A DNA stretch of 64,000 nucleotides from Hyphomicrobiales bacterium (GCA_900469345.1 UBWZ01000011.1:62001-126000), one strand, 5' to 3'; numbered from the stretch's first letter, positions 37,156 through 47,016 are shown. Translations and numbers: made by a program. The notes: a model not told the origin generated them from the letters alone.

Positions 37156-39048
37156 TCACAATTCTATGTCGTCGCCGGGCAGAATGTCGCCCTCGTCGGA
37201 TTCAGCTGTTGCAGCGGCGGGAAGTTCGTCCGGCGCGTCGTCTTCCTCGACCGCGCGGATACGCACGTCGGTGATGCGCGCACCGGGGAACTGGGCGAGG
37301 ATGGCGGCCACATCCGGATCGGCGCGGGCGTCTGTAAAGCGGGCCTGCTTCGCCTGTTCCTCGGCCTGAACCAGGGTCGGGGCGCCCTGTTCGTTGGACA
37401 GCGTCACCCACCAGGTAATGCCGGTCCATTCGCGCAGCTTGGTCGTCAGGTCGTTGACGATCGTCTTGGGGGCATCCGGCTCCAGACTGATTTCCAGTCT
37501 TCCCGGCTCGATCTTGACCAGATGCACCGAAGAGCGGACGCGTGCCCGCAGCACCGGCTCCCGGTTTTTTCCGCACAGATCGCTGATATCGTCCATGGAC
37601 CGCACCGGAACCAGCGGCTCCGGCGCCACCTCGGCGGCCGGTTGCGGTGTCCGCTCGAGTGCGGGCGAAGCCTGCTGCGGCGATGGCACGGCGCGCAGCA
37701 TGGCGGTCGGTCCACCGGACGGCATGCGGGCGGGAGCGTCGATGCCGCGAGCGGTAACGGGCGGCATGGGCGGAACGCTTGCGCGTGCCCCTGCCGGGCC
37801 ACCGTTTCCACCCGCTGCGGGCCTTGCACCGGTATCGCTGCCGGCGATCTCCGCAACGCGGCGGGCGGCGTCTTCCGGGGAGGGCAGGTGCGCCGCATGG
37901 GCGAGCCGGATCAGAACCATCTCGGCGGCACCGGCCGGGCGGGAGGAGGCCTCCGCCTCCGGGATCCCCTTCAGCAGCATCTGCCACAGCCGCGAGAGCG
38001 TGCTGACGGCGACGCCCTCTGCAAATTCGGCACCGCGCACGCGCTCGACTTCGCTCAGCGAAGGATCATTGGCGGAGTCTGGAATGTATTTGAAGCGCGT
38101 CACCAGATGGGTGAAATCAGCAAGATCGGTCAGCACCACCACGGGGCTGGCGCCAGCCTCGTACTGTTCCCCGAATTCCGAAAGCGCGGCTGCCACGTCG
38201 CCGCGCACGATATGCTCGAAGAGGTCGACGATGCGCGCCCGGTCCGCAAGTCCGAGCATGCTGCGCACGGTCTCGGCAATGACCTGGCCGCCGCCGTGGG
38301 CAATCGCCTGATCGAGCAGGGAGAGGCCGTCGCGCGCCGAGCCTTCCGCTGCCCGCGCGATCATCGCCAGCGCCTCCGGCTCCGCTGCAACAGCTTCCTT
38401 TTGCAGGATTGTCGTGAACAGGCCGACCAGATCGGCCGCACTGATGCGGCGCAGATCGAAGCGCTGGCAGCGGGACAGGACGGTAATCGGCACCTTGCGG
38501 ATTTCGGTGGTGGCGAAGATGAACTTCACATGCTCCGGCGGCTCTTCGAGCGTCTTCAGCAGGCCGTTGAAAGCCTGCGTCGAAAGCATGTGCACTTCGT
38601 CGATGATGTAGACCTTGTAGCGCGCCGATACCGGCCGGTAGCGCACCTGCTCGATGATCTCGCGGATGTCGTCGATCCCGGTATGGGAGGCGGCGTCCAT
38701 TTCGATCACGTCGACATGCCGGCCTTCCATGATCGCCTGGCAGTGTTCGCCCAGCACCCTGAGGTCGATGGACGGCTTGTCGATTTCGGGGGTCTTGTAG
38801 TTGAGCGCACGGGCAAGGATGCGGGCCGTCGTCGTCTTGCCGACGCCGCGAACGCCGGTCAGCATGTAGGCTTGGGCGATGCGCCCGGTCTCGAACGCGT
38901 TGGTCAGCGTCCGGACCATCGGCTCCTGGCCGACCATGAGGTCCGAGAAATCCTTGGGGCGATATTTGCGGGCGAGCACCCGGTAGGCGCTGCCGCCTGC
39001 GGGGGCAGCCGGATGATCGGTCGATGTGGGCCCGATATCGTTCAACAC
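37156..39048 (-). CDS. dnaX: DNA polymerase III subunits gamma/tau
   Basis: A roughly 630-residue clamp-loader ATPase. Walker A is [11 protein letters not shown], Walker B includes IIDEVHML, the sensor-1 region is [10 protein letters not shown] and the SRC motif is LSRCQRF. Past residue 370 comes the tau-specific low-complexity and C-terminal domain. The zinc module is degenerate: three of the four Cys found in E. coli are missing. No ATG is available; GTG 39048 or TTG 39045 follows GAGGA. The frame is open far upstream, but that part overlaps the 4.5S RNA gene. Confidence 0.95.
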   Translation of the reverse strand: MLNDIGPTSTDHPAAPAGGSAYRVLARKYRPKDFSDLMVGQEPMVRTLTNAFETGRIAQAYMLTGVRGVGKTTTARILARALNYKTPEIDKPSIDLRVLGEHCQAIMEGRHVDVIEMDAASHTGIDDIREIIEQVRYRPVSARYKVYIIDEVHMLSTQAFNGLLKTLEEPPEHVKFIFATTEIRKVPITVLSRCQRFDLRRISAADLVGLFTTILQKEAVAAEPEALAMIARAAEGSARDGLSLLDQAIAHGGGQVIAETVRSMLGLADRARIVDLFEHIVRGDVAAALSEFGEQYEAGASPVVVLTDLADFTHLVTRFKYIPDSANDPSLSEVERVRGAEFAEGVAVSTLSRLWQMLLKGIPEAEASSRPAGAAEMVLIRLAHAAHLPSPEDAARRVAEIAGSDTGARPAAGGNGGPAGARASVPPMPPVTARGIDAPARMPSGGPTAMLRAVPSPQQASPALERTPQPAAEVAPEPLVPVRSMDDISDLCGKNREPVLRARVRSSVHLVKIEPGRLEISLEPDAPKTIVNDLTTKLREWTGITWWVTLSNEQGAPTLVQAEEQAKQARFTDARADPDVAAILAQFPGARITDVRIRAVEEDDAPDELPAAATAESDEGDILPGDDIEL

Positions 39049-39124
39049 GTCCTCACATCCGTAATGCACCGCCCGATCACTTGACCGAAGCGGAAAATGA
39101 CCGAGATGCCGATGAAGCAAGGGT

Positions 39125-39220
39125 GGGAGGCTGGCACGGCGACCCGTGCCTGGCTCGTTAGGGCTGCTTCCTTCCGGACCTGACCCGGTTGGCGAGTGGC
39201 TCGTCCACCACCAACCTCCC
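39125..39220 (-). ncRNA. ffs: 4.5S signal recognition particle RNA
   Basis: The minus strand carries the universal SRP core, GGTCAGGTCCGGAAGGAAGC followed by AGCC, in a long hairpin whose ends GGGAGG (39220-39215) and CCTCCC (39130-39125) pair. It binds Ffh for co-translational targeting to the membrane. The 3' end may extend a few bases to about 39121. It lies just upstream of dnaX on the same strand, a usual place. Confidence 0.96.
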
Positions 39221-39226
39221 GCCGCA

Positions 39227-39255
39227 CATATCGTCAATAACGCTTCCAAATGCAA
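39227..39255 (-). promoter_or_regulatory. Promoter of ffs: TTGCAT-N17-GATATG
   Basis: On the minus strand the -35 TTGCAT (39255-39250) and a weak -10 GATATG (39232-39227) are 17 bases apart. The -10 ends 6 bases before the 5' end of the RNA at 39220. Confidence 0.55.
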
Positions 39256-39304
39256 GCCAAGCCTGTAAAAAATACGAACCAAAGAAAACATCGGGAGGAC
39301 GGGC

Positions 39305-39715
39305 GTGAGCGGATTCGGACTGGACCAGAGATTGGCGCGCGATTCCGAGCTCGTCGCCACGCTCGACCTCTGCCAGCTCCGCCTTCTGAAGGACAGCCGC
39401 TGGCCGTGGCTGATGCTGGTGCCGCAGCGCGACGGGATGAGCGAGGTCTTCGACCTGCAGCCGCTCGATCAGGCGCTTCTGACGTTCGAGACCAATATGG
39501 TCGGTTCCGCCCTCAAGAAGGTGACCGGCGCCACGAAAATTAACGTCGGCGCGCTGGGCAATATCGTCCGCCAGCTCCATGTCCATGTCGTCGCCCGCTC
39601 CGAAGGGGATCCGAACTGGCCGGGTCCGATCTGGGGTTTCGGGCAGGCCGCGCCTTACGAACCGTCCCGACAACAAGAATTCATGACCCAACTGGTTGAA
39701 GCACTCTCCTCATGA
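39305..39715 (+). CDS. HIT family protein
   Basis: A 136-residue nucleotide-binding hydrolase-like protein. The histidine triad region reads VRQLHVHVVAR: the middle and last His are kept while the first is Gln. The N-terminal half matches HIT proteins (RWPWLMLVPQR). The start is GTG 39305 with GGAGGA upstream. The stop overlaps the nudC start (ATGA), so both are co-translated; two nucleotide-hydrolase relatives together suggest nucleotide housekeeping. Confidence 0.88.
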   Translation: MSGFGLDQRLARDSELVATLDLCQLRLLKDSRWPWLMLVPQRDGMSEVFDLQPLDQALLTFETNMVGSALKKVTGATKINVGALGNIVRQLHVHVVARSEGDPNWPGPIWGFGQAAPYEPSRQQEFMTQLVEALSS

Positions 39716-40689
39716 CAGCAGATCTCTTCAAGAACACCGCCCCCCACCCGGAGCCGAGCCTCCTCACCGCTTTTGCCGGCAACCGGCTTGATCGGCAGGC
39801 GGAGTACCGTGCCGACGATTGCGTCGAGAAGGCGTTGGCGGCCGAAGGCATGCATATTCTCGCCTTCACCGGTCCGCGGCTGATCCTCAAGCACGACGGC
39901 CAGATCCTCGACCCGCTGTTTGCGCCCTATGAACTGGCCGAGCTGCAGCCGGATTTCGACAATGCCGTGCTGCTGGGCTACCGGGACACAGGCGAACCGC
40001 GCATCGCTGTGCCGGTTCTCGTCGATCCGGAACAGCTGGCGAGCCATTACAAGCCGGCCGAGGCGCGCGCGCTGTTTCGCGATTCGCTTCTCGACGAGGA
40101 GCTGCAGGGCGAGGCCGCCCAGGCGATCGCGCTTCTCAACTGGAATGCCGCCAACCATTTCTGCGGCAAATGCGGTTCTGTCACCGAGATGAAGATCGGC
40201 GGCTACAAGCGCGTCTGCACCCAGTGCCAGCACATGCTGTTTCCCCGCACCGACCCTGTCGTGATCATGCTGACGATCGACACCGAAAACGACCGCTGTC
40301 TCCTGGGTCGCAGCCACCACTTTCAGGAAGGCATGTATTCCTGCCTGGCCGGCTTCGTCGAACCGGGTGAGACGATCGAGAACGCGGTGCGGCGCGAAAC
40401 TTTTGAGGAAGCTGGCATCACCGTCGGGCGTGTCCGCTATCACGCCTCGCAGCCATGGCCCATGCCGCACTCGCTGATGATCGGCTGTTATTCGGAAGCG
40501 GCATCCGTCGAGATCACCATCGATTCGCAGGAAATGCAGGATGTCCGCTGGTTCAGCCGGGCCGACGCCGCCGCCATGCTCGACGCCGGGCCGGACAGCC
40601 CGTTTTTTGCGCCGCTGAAGGGAGCAATCGCCCATCGCCTGCTGCGCGACTGGATCGAATGGGGCCAAGAGCGGTCGGACGAAGCTTGA
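39712..40689 (+). CDS. nudC: NAD(+) diphosphatase (NADH pyrophosphatase)
   Basis: A 325-residue Nudix hydrolase cleaving NADH to NMNH and AMP, and possibly removing NAD caps from RNA (known for E. coli NudC). The zinc ribbon shows CGKCG and CTQCQ near residues 148-171. The Nudix box is GFVEPGE(x7)RETFEEAGI. The SQPWPMPHSLM motif, specific for NADH pyrophosphatases, follows. It lies between the HIT gene and a WYL regulator. Confidence 0.96.
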   Translation: MTADLFKNTAPHPEPSLLTAFAGNRLDRQAEYRADDCVEKALAAEGMHILAFTGPRLILKHDGQILDPLFAPYELAELQPDFDNAVLLGYRDTGEPRIAVPVLVDPEQLASHYKPAEARALFRDSLLDEELQGEAAQAIALLNWNAANHFCGKCGSVTEMKIGGYKRVCTQCQHMLFPRTDPVVIMLTIDTENDRCLLGRSHHFQEGMYSCLAGFVEPGETIENAVRRETFEEAGITVGRVRYHASQPWPMPHSLMIGCYSEAASVEITIDSQEMQDVRWFSRADAAAMLDAGPDSPFFAPLKGAIAHRLLRDWIEWGQERSDEA

Positions 40690-40696
40690 GGATCTT

Positions 40697-41392
40697 ATGA
40701 CCGTCGCCCGCGCCGAACGCCTGCTCTCGCTCGTTCAGGTGCTGCGGCGCTACCGGCAGCCGGTCAGCGGATCAAGGCTTGCCGAAGAGACCGGCGTGAG
40801 CCTGCGGACGCTCTACCGCGATATCGCCAGCCTGCAGGCGCAGGGCGCGCCGATCGAGGGCGAGGCGGGGGTCGGCTATGTCCTGCGGCCGGGCTTTCTC
40901 CTGCCGCCCCTGATGTTCTCGCAGGACGAGATCGAGGCACTCGTGCTCGGCTCCCGTTGGGTCGCCAAGGTCGCCGATCCCAGGCTTGCGGCGGGCGCGG
41001 CGGATGCCCTGGCGAAGATCGCAGCGGTTCTGCCGCAGGATCTGAGAGACGAGATCGATGCCTCGACGCTTCTCGTCGCCACCCAGCGGCACCATGAAGA
41101 TACGGCGGATCTCGGCCTGATCCGCACGGCGATCCGTGCCGAGCATCGCCTCCGGATCATCTACCAGGATGGCAGCGGCGCCTCCACCGAGCGGGTTATC
41201 TGGCCTTTCGCGGTCGGCTTCTTCGACAGCGTCAGGGTGGTGGTCGGCTGGTGCGAGCTCCGCCGCGGCTTTCGCCATTTCCGCACCGACCGGATCGGCT
41301 CCCTCCATTCGCTGGAGGATCGCTATCCGCGACGCAGGCAGGCGCTTCTCAAGGAATGGCGGGAAGCCGAAGGGATTGCGCCGCCGCCGTAA
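40697..41392 (+). CDS. YafY/WYL-type transcriptional regulator
   Basis: A 231-residue regulator. The N-terminal HTH_11 winged helix reads GSRLAEETGVSLRTLYRDIASL, and the C-terminal WYL ligand-sensing domain covers about residues 135-215 (RLRIIYQDG ... VGWCELRRGFRHFRTDRI). It lies 7 bases after nudC. A VOC-family gene follows 68 bases later, a pairing seen repeatedly in proteobacteria, so it may control that gene. The signal is unknown. Confidence 0.9.
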   Translation: MTVARAERLLSLVQVLRRYRQPVSGSRLAEETGVSLRTLYRDIASLQAQGAPIEGEAGVGYVLRPGFLLPPLMFSQDEIEALVLGSRWVAKVADPRLAAGAADALAKIAAVLPQDLRDEIDASTLLVATQRHHEDTADLGLIRTAIRAEHRLRIIYQDGSGASTERVIWPFAVGFFDSVRVVVGWCELRRGFRHFRTDRIGSLHSLEDRYPRRRQALLKEWREAEGIAPPP

Positions 41393-41460
41393 CCCTGCTG
41401 CCAGAATCTGTCAGTAGGCTGGGCTAGGGTCGCGCCAGTCGCAACACAGGAGCACTGGCA

Positions 41461-41832
41461 ATGGTACACCCTGATTTCACCATCCTTTTCGTCGATCAAC
41501 CCCTCAAGAGCGCCGATTTCTACCAGTCGCTGTTTCAGATCGATCCCGTCGAGCGTTCGCCGACCTTCGTCCTGTTCGTCCTGCCGACGGGGTTGAAGCT
41601 TGGTCTTTGGTCCAGACACACGGCCCAGCCGCTGGTCACGGCTGCCAGCGGCGCTTCGGAAGTCTGCATCAAGTGTGACGGCGCCACGGATGTCGATCGC
41701 GTCTATGCGGATTGGTCGGGCCGAGGGCTTCGCGTACTGCAGACCCCGGTCGAGATGGATTTCGGTTATACCTTCGTCGTCACGGACCTGGACAGTCACC
41801 GCCTGCGCGTCTACGCGATGACGGGAGCGTGA
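41461..41832 (+). CDS. VOC (glyoxalase/bleomycin resistance) family protein
   Basis: A 123-residue single VOC module pair: strand-helix-strand units with [15 protein letters not shown] near the start and [15 protein letters not shown] at the end. VOC proteins bind a metal and handle glyoxals, phenolic rings or antibiotics; the N-terminal metal position is weak here ([12 protein letters not shown]). It starts at ATG 41461 after CAGGAG. It overlaps the next gene (GTGA). Confidence 0.85.
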   Translation: MVHPDFTILFVDQPLKSADFYQSLFQIDPVERSPTFVLFVLPTGLKLGLWSRHTAQPLVTAASGASEVCIKCDGATDVDRVYADWSGRGLRVLQTPVEMDFGYTFVVTDLDSHRLRVYAMTGA

Positions 41833-42293
41833 CGGTGGCTGTCGTGGGACATGAGTGGAGATGCTGGATCGCGGTTGCCTGCGCTCAGCATGTGCGTCGC
41901 GGTCGCGACGGTGGCTTCATGCAGGTCTGCCATGGCAAGGGCGGTCCGCTCAAGCGGATCCGCCCGGGTGATGGCGTCGCCTATTACTCGCCGGCCGAAA
42001 CCATCGGCGGCGACCAGCCTTTGAAAGCCTTCACGGCAATCGGGTTTGCTGCAGCAGGCGTCCCCTACCAGGTCGACATGGGCAACGGGTTCTTGCCCTT
42101 TCGCCGCGACATGAATTGGCAGGATGCCCGGGCGGCGCCCATCCAGCCGCTGCTGGACAGTCTGTCGTTCTCCAGGGACAAGCGTAACTGGGGCTACCAG
42201 TTGCGCTTCGGCCTGATCGAAATCACGGCCGGCGACCTGCATCTGATCGGCGCCGCGATGGGTGCCTCGCTGACAGCGGCGGATGCGGCGTGA
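41829..42293 (+). CDS. EVE domain protein
   Basis: A 154-residue protein with the whole EVE (PUA-like) fold: [29 protein letters not shown] and a closing [14 protein letters not shown] block. EVE domains bind modified bases in DNA or RNA. GTG 41829 overlaps the previous stop. It has no restriction or methylation neighbours here, so a housekeeping or nucleic-acid-modification reading role is more likely than defence. Confidence 0.9.
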   Translation: MTVAVVGHEWRCWIAVACAQHVRRGRDGGFMQVCHGKGGPLKRIRPGDGVAYYSPAETIGGDQPLKAFTAIGFAAAGVPYQVDMGNGFLPFRRDMNWQDARAAPIQPLLDSLSFSRDKRNWGYQLRFGLIEITAGDLHLIGAAMGASLTAADAA

Positions 42294-43148
42294 TCAGAGC
42301 GCGCCGCGCATCGGGTGGCCCTTGTAGCTGCCCAGGATGCGAACCTTTTCGGAGAAGAAGCCAAGCTCTTCGAGAGCTTGGCGGACCGGCAGATCGTCCG
42401 GATGCCCCTCGATATCCGCATAGAACTGCGTCGCCACGAAGCGCCCGCCGAGCTGGTAGCTCTCGAGCTTCGTCATGTTGATGCCATTCGTCGCAAATCC
42501 GCCCATCGCCTTGTAAAGTGCTGCCGGAATGTTGCGGACGTTGAACACGAAGGTGGTGACGATCACGTCCGTCGGGTCGGCCCGCTCCACCCATTTCGCG
42601 TCGCGCGACAGCACCACGAAACGGGTCACGTTGTTTTCCGTGTCTTCGACATTCTCGGCCATGATTTCCAGGCCGTAGAGTTCGGCGGCGAGCCGCGGGG
42701 CGAGCGCGGCCATGCTGCGATCGCCCTTTTCGGCCACCAGCTTGGCGGCACCGGCCGTATCCCCGGCCACCACCGCCTTCCAGCCGTTCGACCGGATGAT
42801 CTTGCGGCACTGTCCAAGCGCGTGGATATGGCTGTGCACGGTGCGGATCTCGTCATGCGTGACGCCCGGCAGGACCATCAGCTGGAAACGGATCGGCATG
42901 AAGTACTCGCCGATGATATGCAGGCGCGATTCCGGCAGCAGATAGTGGATGTCGGCCACCCGCCCGGCGATCGTGTTCTCGATCGGGATCATGGCAAGAT
43001 CGGCCTCGCCGCTTTCGAGGGCTTGGAAGGCATCCTCGAAGGTCGGGCAGGGCAGCGGCTCCATGCCCGGGAACATGTCCCGGCTGGCCATGTCGGAATT
43101 GGCGCCGAAATCGCCCTGGAAGGCGATGCGGTTGGTGGCTGCGGTCAT
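42294..43148 (-). CDS. pheA: Prephenate dehydratase
   Basis: A 284-residue enzyme making phenylpyruvate for phenylalanine. The catalytic domain covers residues 5-185, with IAFQGDFGANSDMA at its start, IENTIAGRV and the NNVTRFVVLS motif with the catalytic Thr. An ACT regulatory domain follows (from about 197, with ESYQL) and gives feedback inhibition by phenylalanine. The start is ATG 43148 by comparison with rhizobial homologues; ATG 43157 adds three residues. It lies 12 bases downstream of kdsB. Confidence 0.96.
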   Translation of the reverse strand: MTAATNRIAFQGDFGANSDMASRDMFPGMEPLPCPTFEDAFQALESGEADLAMIPIENTIAGRVADIHYLLPESRLHIIGEYFMPIRFQLMVLPGVTHDEIRTVHSHIHALGQCRKIIRSNGWKAVVAGDTAGAAKLVAEKGDRSMAALAPRLAAELYGLEIMAENVEDTENNVTRFVVLSRDAKWVERADPTDVIVTTFVFNVRNIPAALYKAMGGFATNGINMTKLESYQLGGRFVATQFYADIEGHPDDLPVRQALEELGFFSEKVRILGSYKGHPMRGAL

Positions 43149-43160
43149 GGGAGGCATCCG

Positions 43161-43922
43161 TTAGGGTCTGGCTCTGGCGGTGAGGATGGCACGAGCCTTT
43201 TCGAGATCGGCCGGAGTATCGACACCGAGCGGCACCGAGTCAACGATCTCGGCATCGATGCGCATGCCTGCCTCGAGCGCACGCAACTGCTCCAGCGACT
43301 CGCGCTTTTCCAGAACGGAGGGCCCGAGCGATACGAATTTTTCGAGCGCCGCGCGGCGATAGGCGTAAAGCCCGATATGGTGGTAGAGCGGGCCCTGTCC
43401 GTAAGGAGCCGTGGCCCGGGTGAAGTACAGCGCCTTCATCCGCGTCGCCGACAACGGAGAACCGACGATCTTGACCACATTCGGATTGGTCTTCTCGTGT
43501 TCGTCGGTGATTTCCACCGTCAGTGTCGCAATGTCGGTGGACGCATTGTCGTGGAGCGGCCGCATCGAGGCTCTCACCGCCTCGGGCTCTATCGTCGGCA
43601 GGTCACCCTGCACGTTGATGACGAAGTCCATCCGTCCGTCCGGATCGACGCGCTGCACCGCCTCGAAAATACGGTCGGAGCCCGACTGGTGATCCGGGCT
43701 GGTCATCACGGCCTCGTAACCGGCAGCTGTGACGGCGTCGAGAATGTCCTGATGGTCGGCGGCCACGATGATTCGCCCGGCATCTGCTTCCCTTGCCCGG
43801 TTTGCTACCTGGACGATCATTGGCAGGCCGGAAATTTCAGCCAGTGGTTTTCCCGGCAGGCGCGTGGATGCCATGCGGGCCGGGATCAGCACCAGCGTGC
43901 GGTCGAAAGCTGGATTCTTCAT
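43161..43922 (-). CDS. kdsB: 3-deoxy-manno-octulosonate cytidylyltransferase
   Basis: A 253-residue CMP-KDO synthetase activating KDO for lipopolysaccharide. The nucleotide-binding start is [18 protein letters not shown]; other motifs are [11 protein letters not shown] and [12 protein letters not shown] 43922 starts the canonical N-terminus; a longer frame upstream is not supported. It is co-directional with pheA and divergent from the cytochrome c gene, an order known in Agrobacterium and Rhizobium. Confidence 0.96.
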   Translation of the reverse strand: MKNPAFDRTLVLIPARMASTRLPGKPLAEISGLPMIVQVANRAREADAGRIIVAADHQDILDAVTAAGYEAVMTSPDHQSGSDRIFEAVQRVDPDGRMDFVINVQGDLPTIEPEAVRASMRPLHDNASTDIATLTVEITDEHEKTNPNVVKIVGSPLSATRMKALYFTRATAPYGQGPLYHHIGLYAYRRAALEKFVSLGPSVLEKRESLEQLRALEAGMRIDAEIVDSVPLGVDTPADLEKARAILTARARP

Positions 43923-44072
43923 GGGAGACCCTTCTAATCCCGCGAAAACAGTGGCAAAACGTCTCAACCGCGGGACGATTATTCGTGTTGCAAGCCTAAT
44001 GCAAAAGACATAGGTTCCGCGCGAATTCAAGGTGTCCGCTTGGCGAAGCGGTTGGGAAGGGAGCGATTGCGG

Positions 44073-44648
44073 ATGAACCCCTATGTAAACATGGCGGTGG
44101 GTGCCTTGCTGGCCACTGTCTTTGTGATGATGTCTGTCTCAATCGCGTCGGAAGGAATTTTCCACTCCGCGGCCCCCGAAAAGGAAGGCTTTGCCATCGT
44201 TGCGGCCGAACCAACGGCCGAGGCTGGCGCCGGCGAAGCAGCTCCGGCTGCCGTTCCGATCGCGCAGCTTCTGGCCAAGGCCGATGCCAAGGCAGGCGAA
44301 ACGACGTTCAAGAAGTGTCAGGCCTGTCACTCCGGTGAGAAGGGTGGCCCCAACAAGGTCGGCCCCGATCTGTGGGGCGTGGTGGACCGTCCGGTCGCCT
44401 CGCACGAAGGCTTTGCCTATTCCGCTGCCATGAAGGATTTCTCCAAGGGCAGCACGGAACACTGGACGTTTGATCACCTCAACCACTTCCTGACCGCCCC
44501 GAAGGCGTATGTGAAGGGTACGGCCATGGGCTTTGCCGGCTTGAAGAAGGATGAGGAACGCGCCAACCTGATTGCCTATCTGCGCACGCTCGCCGATACG
44601 CCGGTGGCTCTTCCGGATCCCAATGCGCCGGCTCCGGCCACCAACTGA
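44073..44648 (+). CDS. cycM: Membrane-anchored cytochrome c (CycM type)
   Basis: A 191-residue protein. An N-terminal membrane helix at residues 6-29 is probably uncleaved, followed by a 45-residue Ala/Glu/Pro linker and a class I cytochrome c domain with haem motif CQACH and a distal Met in GTAMGF. ATG 44073 follows GGGAG. It matches the CycM proteins that pass electrons from the bc1 complex to the aa3 oxidase in rhizobia. A terminator follows 24 bases later. Confidence 0.93.
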   Translation: MNPYVNMAVGALLATVFVMMSVSIASEGIFHSAAPEKEGFAIVAAEPTAEAGAGEAAPAAVPIAQLLAKADAKAGETTFKKCQACHSGEKGGPNKVGPDLWGVVDRPVASHEGFAYSAAMKDFSKGSTEHWTFDHLNHFLTAPKAYVKGTAMGFAGLKKDEERANLIAYLRTLADTPVALPDPNAPAPATN

Positions 44649-44671
44649 TCGACGATCATCGACGATAGTTC

Positions 44672-44697
44672 AACGCCCGGTTCCGCCGGGCGTTTTG
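44672..44697 (+). terminator. Rho-independent terminator of cytochrome c gene
   Basis: A 9-bp perfect stem (44672-44680 with 44686-44694), a 5-base loop and TTTT follow the gene. Confidence 0.88.
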
Positions 44698-44737
44698 CGT
44701 TTTCAGCGCATGCGCCAGTGTCACTTTGGAAGACGGG

Positions 44738-45682
44738 CTAGGACAGGACCCAGGCCCAGAAGCTGACGGTCAGCACGCCGAATGCTGTCGTGATGCTGAT
44801 GACCGAGGCTGCGAGGCTCTGTCCCGAGCGGAAGCGCTGGGAGATCAGCCAGGCGTTGATGCCGGTCGGGACGGACGAGGTCAGCACCAGCGCCGCCCGC
44901 CAGTCGGGCGGCAGGCCGAGCAGCGTGCTGGCCGCAAACACCGCCGTTGGCAGCAGGGCAAGCTTCAGCAGCGCGGCGCTGCCGGAAAGGCCGACATCGC
45001 CGCGGATCGGATAGCGCGTCAGCGCCATGCCGATCGACACCAGCGCCGCGGGAGAGGCGGACGCGGCGAGCTGGTTGACGACGGTCCCGATCGTCGGGTT
45101 GAGCCGCAGGTCGAGGAAGTTGAAGGTGATGCCGATCGCAAGCGCGATCACCAGCGGGTTGCGGGCAAGATTGCCGCCCACCTGGCGAAGCACGGCCCCG
45201 ATGCCGCGTCTCTGGCCCCCGTCCACCTGGGCCGACGCGCCTTCCATGAGGACAGTCCCGACGATCATCATGATCGGCAGGTGGATGGCGAGCAGGATGG
45301 AGACCGCCACCAGGCCCTCCTTGCCCACCATGTGATCCACGAGCGGCAGGCCGATGAAGACGTTGTTGGCGAAGGAGGAGGACATGCCGGCGATCACGCC
45401 GATCTTCGCATCACGCCGGAAAAGCGTCTTCGCCATAAGGTGTCCGACCGTCCAGGTGATCGCCACGCCGATGAAATAGGCGGTCCAGAGCGGCAGGGGG
45501 GATTCTCCCCCGAAATGGGCGTCAGCGAGCGTCCGGAAGATCAGCATGGGCACGGCGATCTTGAAGACGAATTCGCCAAGCGCATCGCCCGTTTCCTGCT
45601 TCAGGAGGCCGACCCGCGCCGCCGTCCAGCCAATCAGGATGAGCAGGAAGACGGGAACGACATTGCTGAGGACGGTTGTCAT
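44738..45682 (-). CDS. AEC family transporter (auxin efflux carrier superfamily)
   Basis: A 314-residue membrane protein of about ten helices. The N-terminal block is SNVVPVFLLILIGWTAAR, with SSFANNVFIGLPL in the middle and the C-terminal half repeating the fold (SVPTGINAWLISQRF). Bacterial AEC proteins export malate, malonate or other organic acids. It stands alone, converging with the cytochrome c gene, with a terminator hairpin of unknown origin upstream. Confidence 0.9.
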   Translation of the reverse strand: MTTVLSNVVPVFLLILIGWTAARVGLLKQETGDALGEFVFKIAVPMLIFRTLADAHFGGESPLPLWTAYFIGVAITWTVGHLMAKTLFRRDAKIGVIAGMSSSFANNVFIGLPLVDHMVGKEGLVAVSILLAIHLPIMMIVGTVLMEGASAQVDGGQRRGIGAVLRQVGGNLARNPLVIALAIGITFNFLDLRLNPTIGTVVNQLAASASPAALVSIGMALTRYPIRGDVGLSGSAALLKLALLPTAVFAASTLLGLPPDWRAALVLTSSVPTGINAWLISQRFRSGQSLAASVISITTAFGVLTVSFWAWVLS

Positions 45683-46023
45683 GGGGCATGCTCGGGGGCA
45701 GGGGCAATCGGTTTCATGCGTCTAGCGCATTCGGCCGCGATGAACAAACCGTCGATCGATCGAGGTCCGGGTTTGCGCCCGGAAAGCGCGCAACAAAAAA
45801 GCGGGGTCATGCCCCGCTTTCCCTCCTGGTCCTGCCAGGTGCCGTTGTCTGCCGCCAGTTCATCCGTGGTCGGCCCGACGTCGGATGAGCATTTACTAAC
45901 AATCGAAAATGACGCGAAGATGACGTGATAGCGAAATCTTCACCCAGCCCCGCTTTGCCGCTTCCAATCCTGGCTAATCCCGCTTACGCGTCTTTCCCGG
46001 CTTCTCAACGGAATTAGGAAGAC
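45683..46023. other. 340-base intergenic region with possible minus-strand small RNA
   Basis: There is no convincing protein-coding gene. It holds the minus-oriented terminator at 45793-45820 with no obvious gene to its right ending there. AT-rich DNA at 45890-45935 could contain promoters for adenosine kinase and for a leftward short transcript. No tRNA or repeats are seen. Confidence 0.4.
45793..45820 (-). terminator. Orphan Rho-independent terminator on minus strand
   Basis: A 9-bp perfect stem (45820-45812 with 45806-45798) and 5-base loop run into TTTTTTGTTG on the minus strand. On the plus strand only TTT follows, so leftward termination is better. Confidence 0.75.
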
Positions 46024-47016
46024 ATGGCTCAATTCGACGTGCTCACCATCGGCAATGCCATCGTGGATATTCTTGCGCGCTGTGAGGACGATTTCCTGGA
46101 GGAAAACGGCATCATCAAGGGTGCCATGAACCTGATCGACGCAGAGCGGGCAGAGCTTCTCTATTCCAAAATGGGCCCGGCCGTCGAAGCCTCGGGTGGG
46201 TCGGCGGGCAATACGGCCGCCGGCATTGCCAATTTCGGCGCACGCGCAGCCTATTTCGGCAAGGTCGCCGACGATCAGCTGGGCCGCATCTTCCAGCACG
46301 ACATCCGCTCCCAGGGTGTCCACTACCAGACAGAACCGGAAGGCACCGCTCCGCCGACGGCCCGCTCGATGATCTTCGTAACCTCCGACGGCGAGCGCTC
46401 GATGAACACCTATCTCGGCGCCTGCGTCGAGCTCGGCCCCGAACACGTCGAAGAGGATGTCGTGGCCGGCGCCAAGGTCACCTATTTCGAGGGCTATCTG
46501 TGGGATCCGCCGCGCGCCAAGGAAGCGATTCGCGCCGCCGCCCGCATCGCCCACAGCCACGGCCAAGAAGTGTCCATGACCCTCTCCGACCCATTCTGCG
46601 TCGGGCGCTACCGGGTGGAATTTCTCGACCTGATGCGGTCGGGCACGGTCGATATCGTCTTCGCCAACAAGGAAGAAGCGCTCTCCTTGTACGAGACGCA
46701 GGATCTCGACGAGGCACTGATGAAGATCGCCGGCGATTGCAAGCTTGCCTGCGTAACGCTGAGCGAGGAAGGCGCCGTCATCGTCCGTGGCACCGAGCGG
46801 CTGAAGATCGATGCCTATGCGATCAGGGAACTGGTGGATACGACCGGCGCCGGCGATCTGTTCGCCGCGGGCTTCCTGTTCGGCTACACGCAGGACAAGC
46901 CGCTCGACGTGTGCGGCAAGCTTGGCTGCCTGGCGGCGGCCATCTGCATCCAGCAAATCGGTCCGCGGCCGATGATCTCTCTCAGGCAGGCTGCGGAGCA
47001 GGAAGGCCTTATTTAA
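46024..47016 (+). CDS. Adenosine kinase-like PfkB family carbohydrate kinase
   Basis: A 330-residue kinase. The N-terminal signature is FDVLTIGNAIVDIL and the Gly-rich lid is GGSAGNTAAGIANFG. The C-terminal PfkB motif DTTGAGDLFAAGF holds the catalytic Asp. The N-terminus and lid match alphaproteobacterial adenosine kinases better than fructokinases. ATG 46024 is preceded by TAGGAAG. The 3' end overlaps the convergent SH3 gene by 8 bases. Confidence 0.92.
   Translation: MAQFDVLTIGNAIVDILARCEDDFLEENGIIKGAMNLIDAERAELLYSKMGPAVEASGGSAGNTAAGIANFGARAAYFGKVADDQLGRIFQHDIRSQGVHYQTEPEGTAPPTARSMIFVTSDGERSMNTYLGACVELGPEHVEEDVVAGAKVTYFEGYLWDPPRAKEAIRAAARIAHSHGQEVSMTLSDPFCVGRYRVEFLDLMRSGTVDIVFANKEEALSLYETQDLDEALMKIAGDCKLACVTLSEEGAVIVRGTERLKIDAYAIRELVDTTGAGDLFAAGFLFGYTQDKPLDVCGKLGCLAAAICIQQIGPRPMISLRQAAEQEGLI

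Noticed and set aside
41829..42293. EVE gene as part of a restriction or defence system
   Set aside because: No methyltransferase, McrB-type GTPase or nuclease gene is nearby; the neighbours are VOC and pheA.
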